Positions 63,701-64,000 of a DNA stretch of 64,000 bases are shown here, piece by piece (the stretch's first letter is position 1; every line of letters begins with the position of its first letter). Source of the stretch: Isoetes taiwanensis (taxonomy: Eukaryota; Streptophyta; Lycopodiopsida; Isoetales; Isoetaceae); the NCBI GenBank assembly GCA_021234155.1, contig JAJEKV010000047.1, forward strand, positions 8,596,033 through 8,660,032, given 5' to 3'. The translations under genes and the position numbers were made by a program. A model generated the notes under the pieces. The model was given only the letters and a program-made list of their open reading frames with translations, made no database searches and was not told the origin of the DNA.

Positions 63701-64000
63701 TGCCCTACATTTGCATGCATGCATGGGATCTTGACCTTTTGTTTTCCAATCGACCCGAAGTATAAAGTACAATTTCCTTTCCTTTGGCATCATCCTTTTC
63801 ATTTGAGGTCTTTTCCTTTCCTTTGCCATCATCAACATCATTTGGAGTCTTTTCCTTTCCTTTGCCATCATCAACATCATTTGAGGTATTTTCCTTTCCT
63901 TGGCCATCATGTTCATTAGTTGGGGATTTTTCCTTGCCTTGATCAGCATCATTAGGGGCTTTTTTTTTAGCATTTTGCATGCCATTGACCTAGAATGCAT
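60780..64000 (-). mobile_element. Second copy of the 12.5-kb transposon family, opposite orientation (partial)
   Basis: It begins AACCATCATTCAATTAAATT, identical to the right end of the element at 33449-45918 read inward, and matches it inverted to the window end (60780-64000 against 42733-45918). The possible target duplication is ACTTA (60775-60779). Only the transposase-gene end is visible; the cargo end lies outside. Confidence 0.85.
61003..63980 (-). pseudogene. DUF7869-like transposase gene, second copy (decayed)
   Basis: Same order as 42752-45702: Lys/Asp-rich repeat leader (63980-63770), LGEDRLGVAISKLYDNWKEK (this copy has TGG where the first has a stop), VPTIVAWPRDSIKLEGNYMF, RNFMYTIFGYAIQDERSKKK, GKWICSKAWMAIHGIPTSSW, ALHGNTGPVRPTSRT (63005-63050), LCIIHDKMDQQKTCLPQFKY, ISMTGAILHGQ (Asp of the first copy is Thr), NLGFLMPGHTHEDVDALFGK (62030-62090), and the end DIETVLYSWTPKTIPSKTAR to the stop at about 61003. 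Frameshifts fall at places partly different from the first copy, so comparing the two would give the ancestral gene structure. Confidence 0.75.

Noticed and set aside
1-64000. CRISPR arrays, operons, ribosome-binding sites, rRNA genes
   Set aside because: None found. The sequence is eukaryotic, with spliceosomal introns and eukaryotic transposons. The regular repeats present are satellites or minisatellites.

Overview
The window is plant nuclear DNA and is almost entirely made of transposable elements, pieces of duplicated genes and decayed genes. Evidence for a plant: an F-box/LRR gene with a GT-AG intron of 76 bp, a PPR-type fragment, CACTA (TNP2) transposase remains with a CACTACAAG-type terminus, LINEs with a zf-RVT domain, Helitron-type 3' ends, and telobox-bearing satellite DNA. 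A Rep (HUH/Y1) gene of the Replitron type at 26-29 kb, together with DUF7869-like transposon genes, points to a non-seed plant (moss, lycophyte, fern or similar). I cannot name the species. There is no sign of prokaryotic or organellar origin.

Layout. 1-4153: minus-strand tandem units of a ~3.0-kb repeat, one of them split by a 951-bp hAT-like insertion. 4154-7240: remnants of a SET-domain gene, a TPR gene split by a poly-A retro-insert, and TNP2. 7378-8936: a 1.56-kb purine-only-like tract. 9022-9050: a Helitron-type 3' end. 9560-12340: satellite array. 12658-17402: the same 3-kb unit on the plus strand. 17403-17856: the 3' end of a CACTA element. 18-22.5 kb: decayed exons, the intact F-box gene (copy A) and a convergent coiled-coil pseudogene. 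22.7-25.3 kb: unrecognised exon-like pieces, a 41-bp minisatellite and a PPR fragment. 26215-29391: the Replitron candidate. 30934-33448 plus 45919-46065: a second, broken copy of the F-box locus (copy B), disrupted by a 994-bp TTAA element and, downstream, by a 12,470-bp DNA transposon (33449-45918). 47.7-51.8 kb: a decayed LINE (A) with an (ATTCT)n tail. 52.6-53.4 kb: an apparently intact proline-rich secreted-protein gene. 54.5-58.65 kb: a 5'-truncated LINE-A copy and a 5'-inverted LINE (B). 60570-60779: a Ty3/gypsy-like gag start cut by a second, opposite-facing copy of the 12.5-kb transposon family (60780-64000, running off the window).

The most interesting system is the 12.5-kb transposon. 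Its ends are defined by a 26-bp perfect inverted repeat, a 5-bp ACATA duplication and the uninterrupted paralogous site in F-box copy A. The plus strand carries a decayed DUF7869-like transposase gene and a DUF8039-like exon. The minus strand carries a multi-exon gene set with a ParB-like DGQH motif, a stretch resembling the C-terminal part of a DNA adenine methyltransferase, and a DLNGVL HAD/FCP1-like phosphatase start. The element is peppered, mostly in introns, with a GC-rich palindrome (AATCGCGCCAGGCGCGATT). A ParB-like protein together with many copies of one palindrome suggests a parS-like protein/site pair in a eukaryotic transposon; that link is inference.

Most coding regions here have frameshifts or stops. 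The F-box gene A (20023-21277), the proline-rich gene and the 123-aa reading frame at 40502-40873 are the only well-preserved genes.
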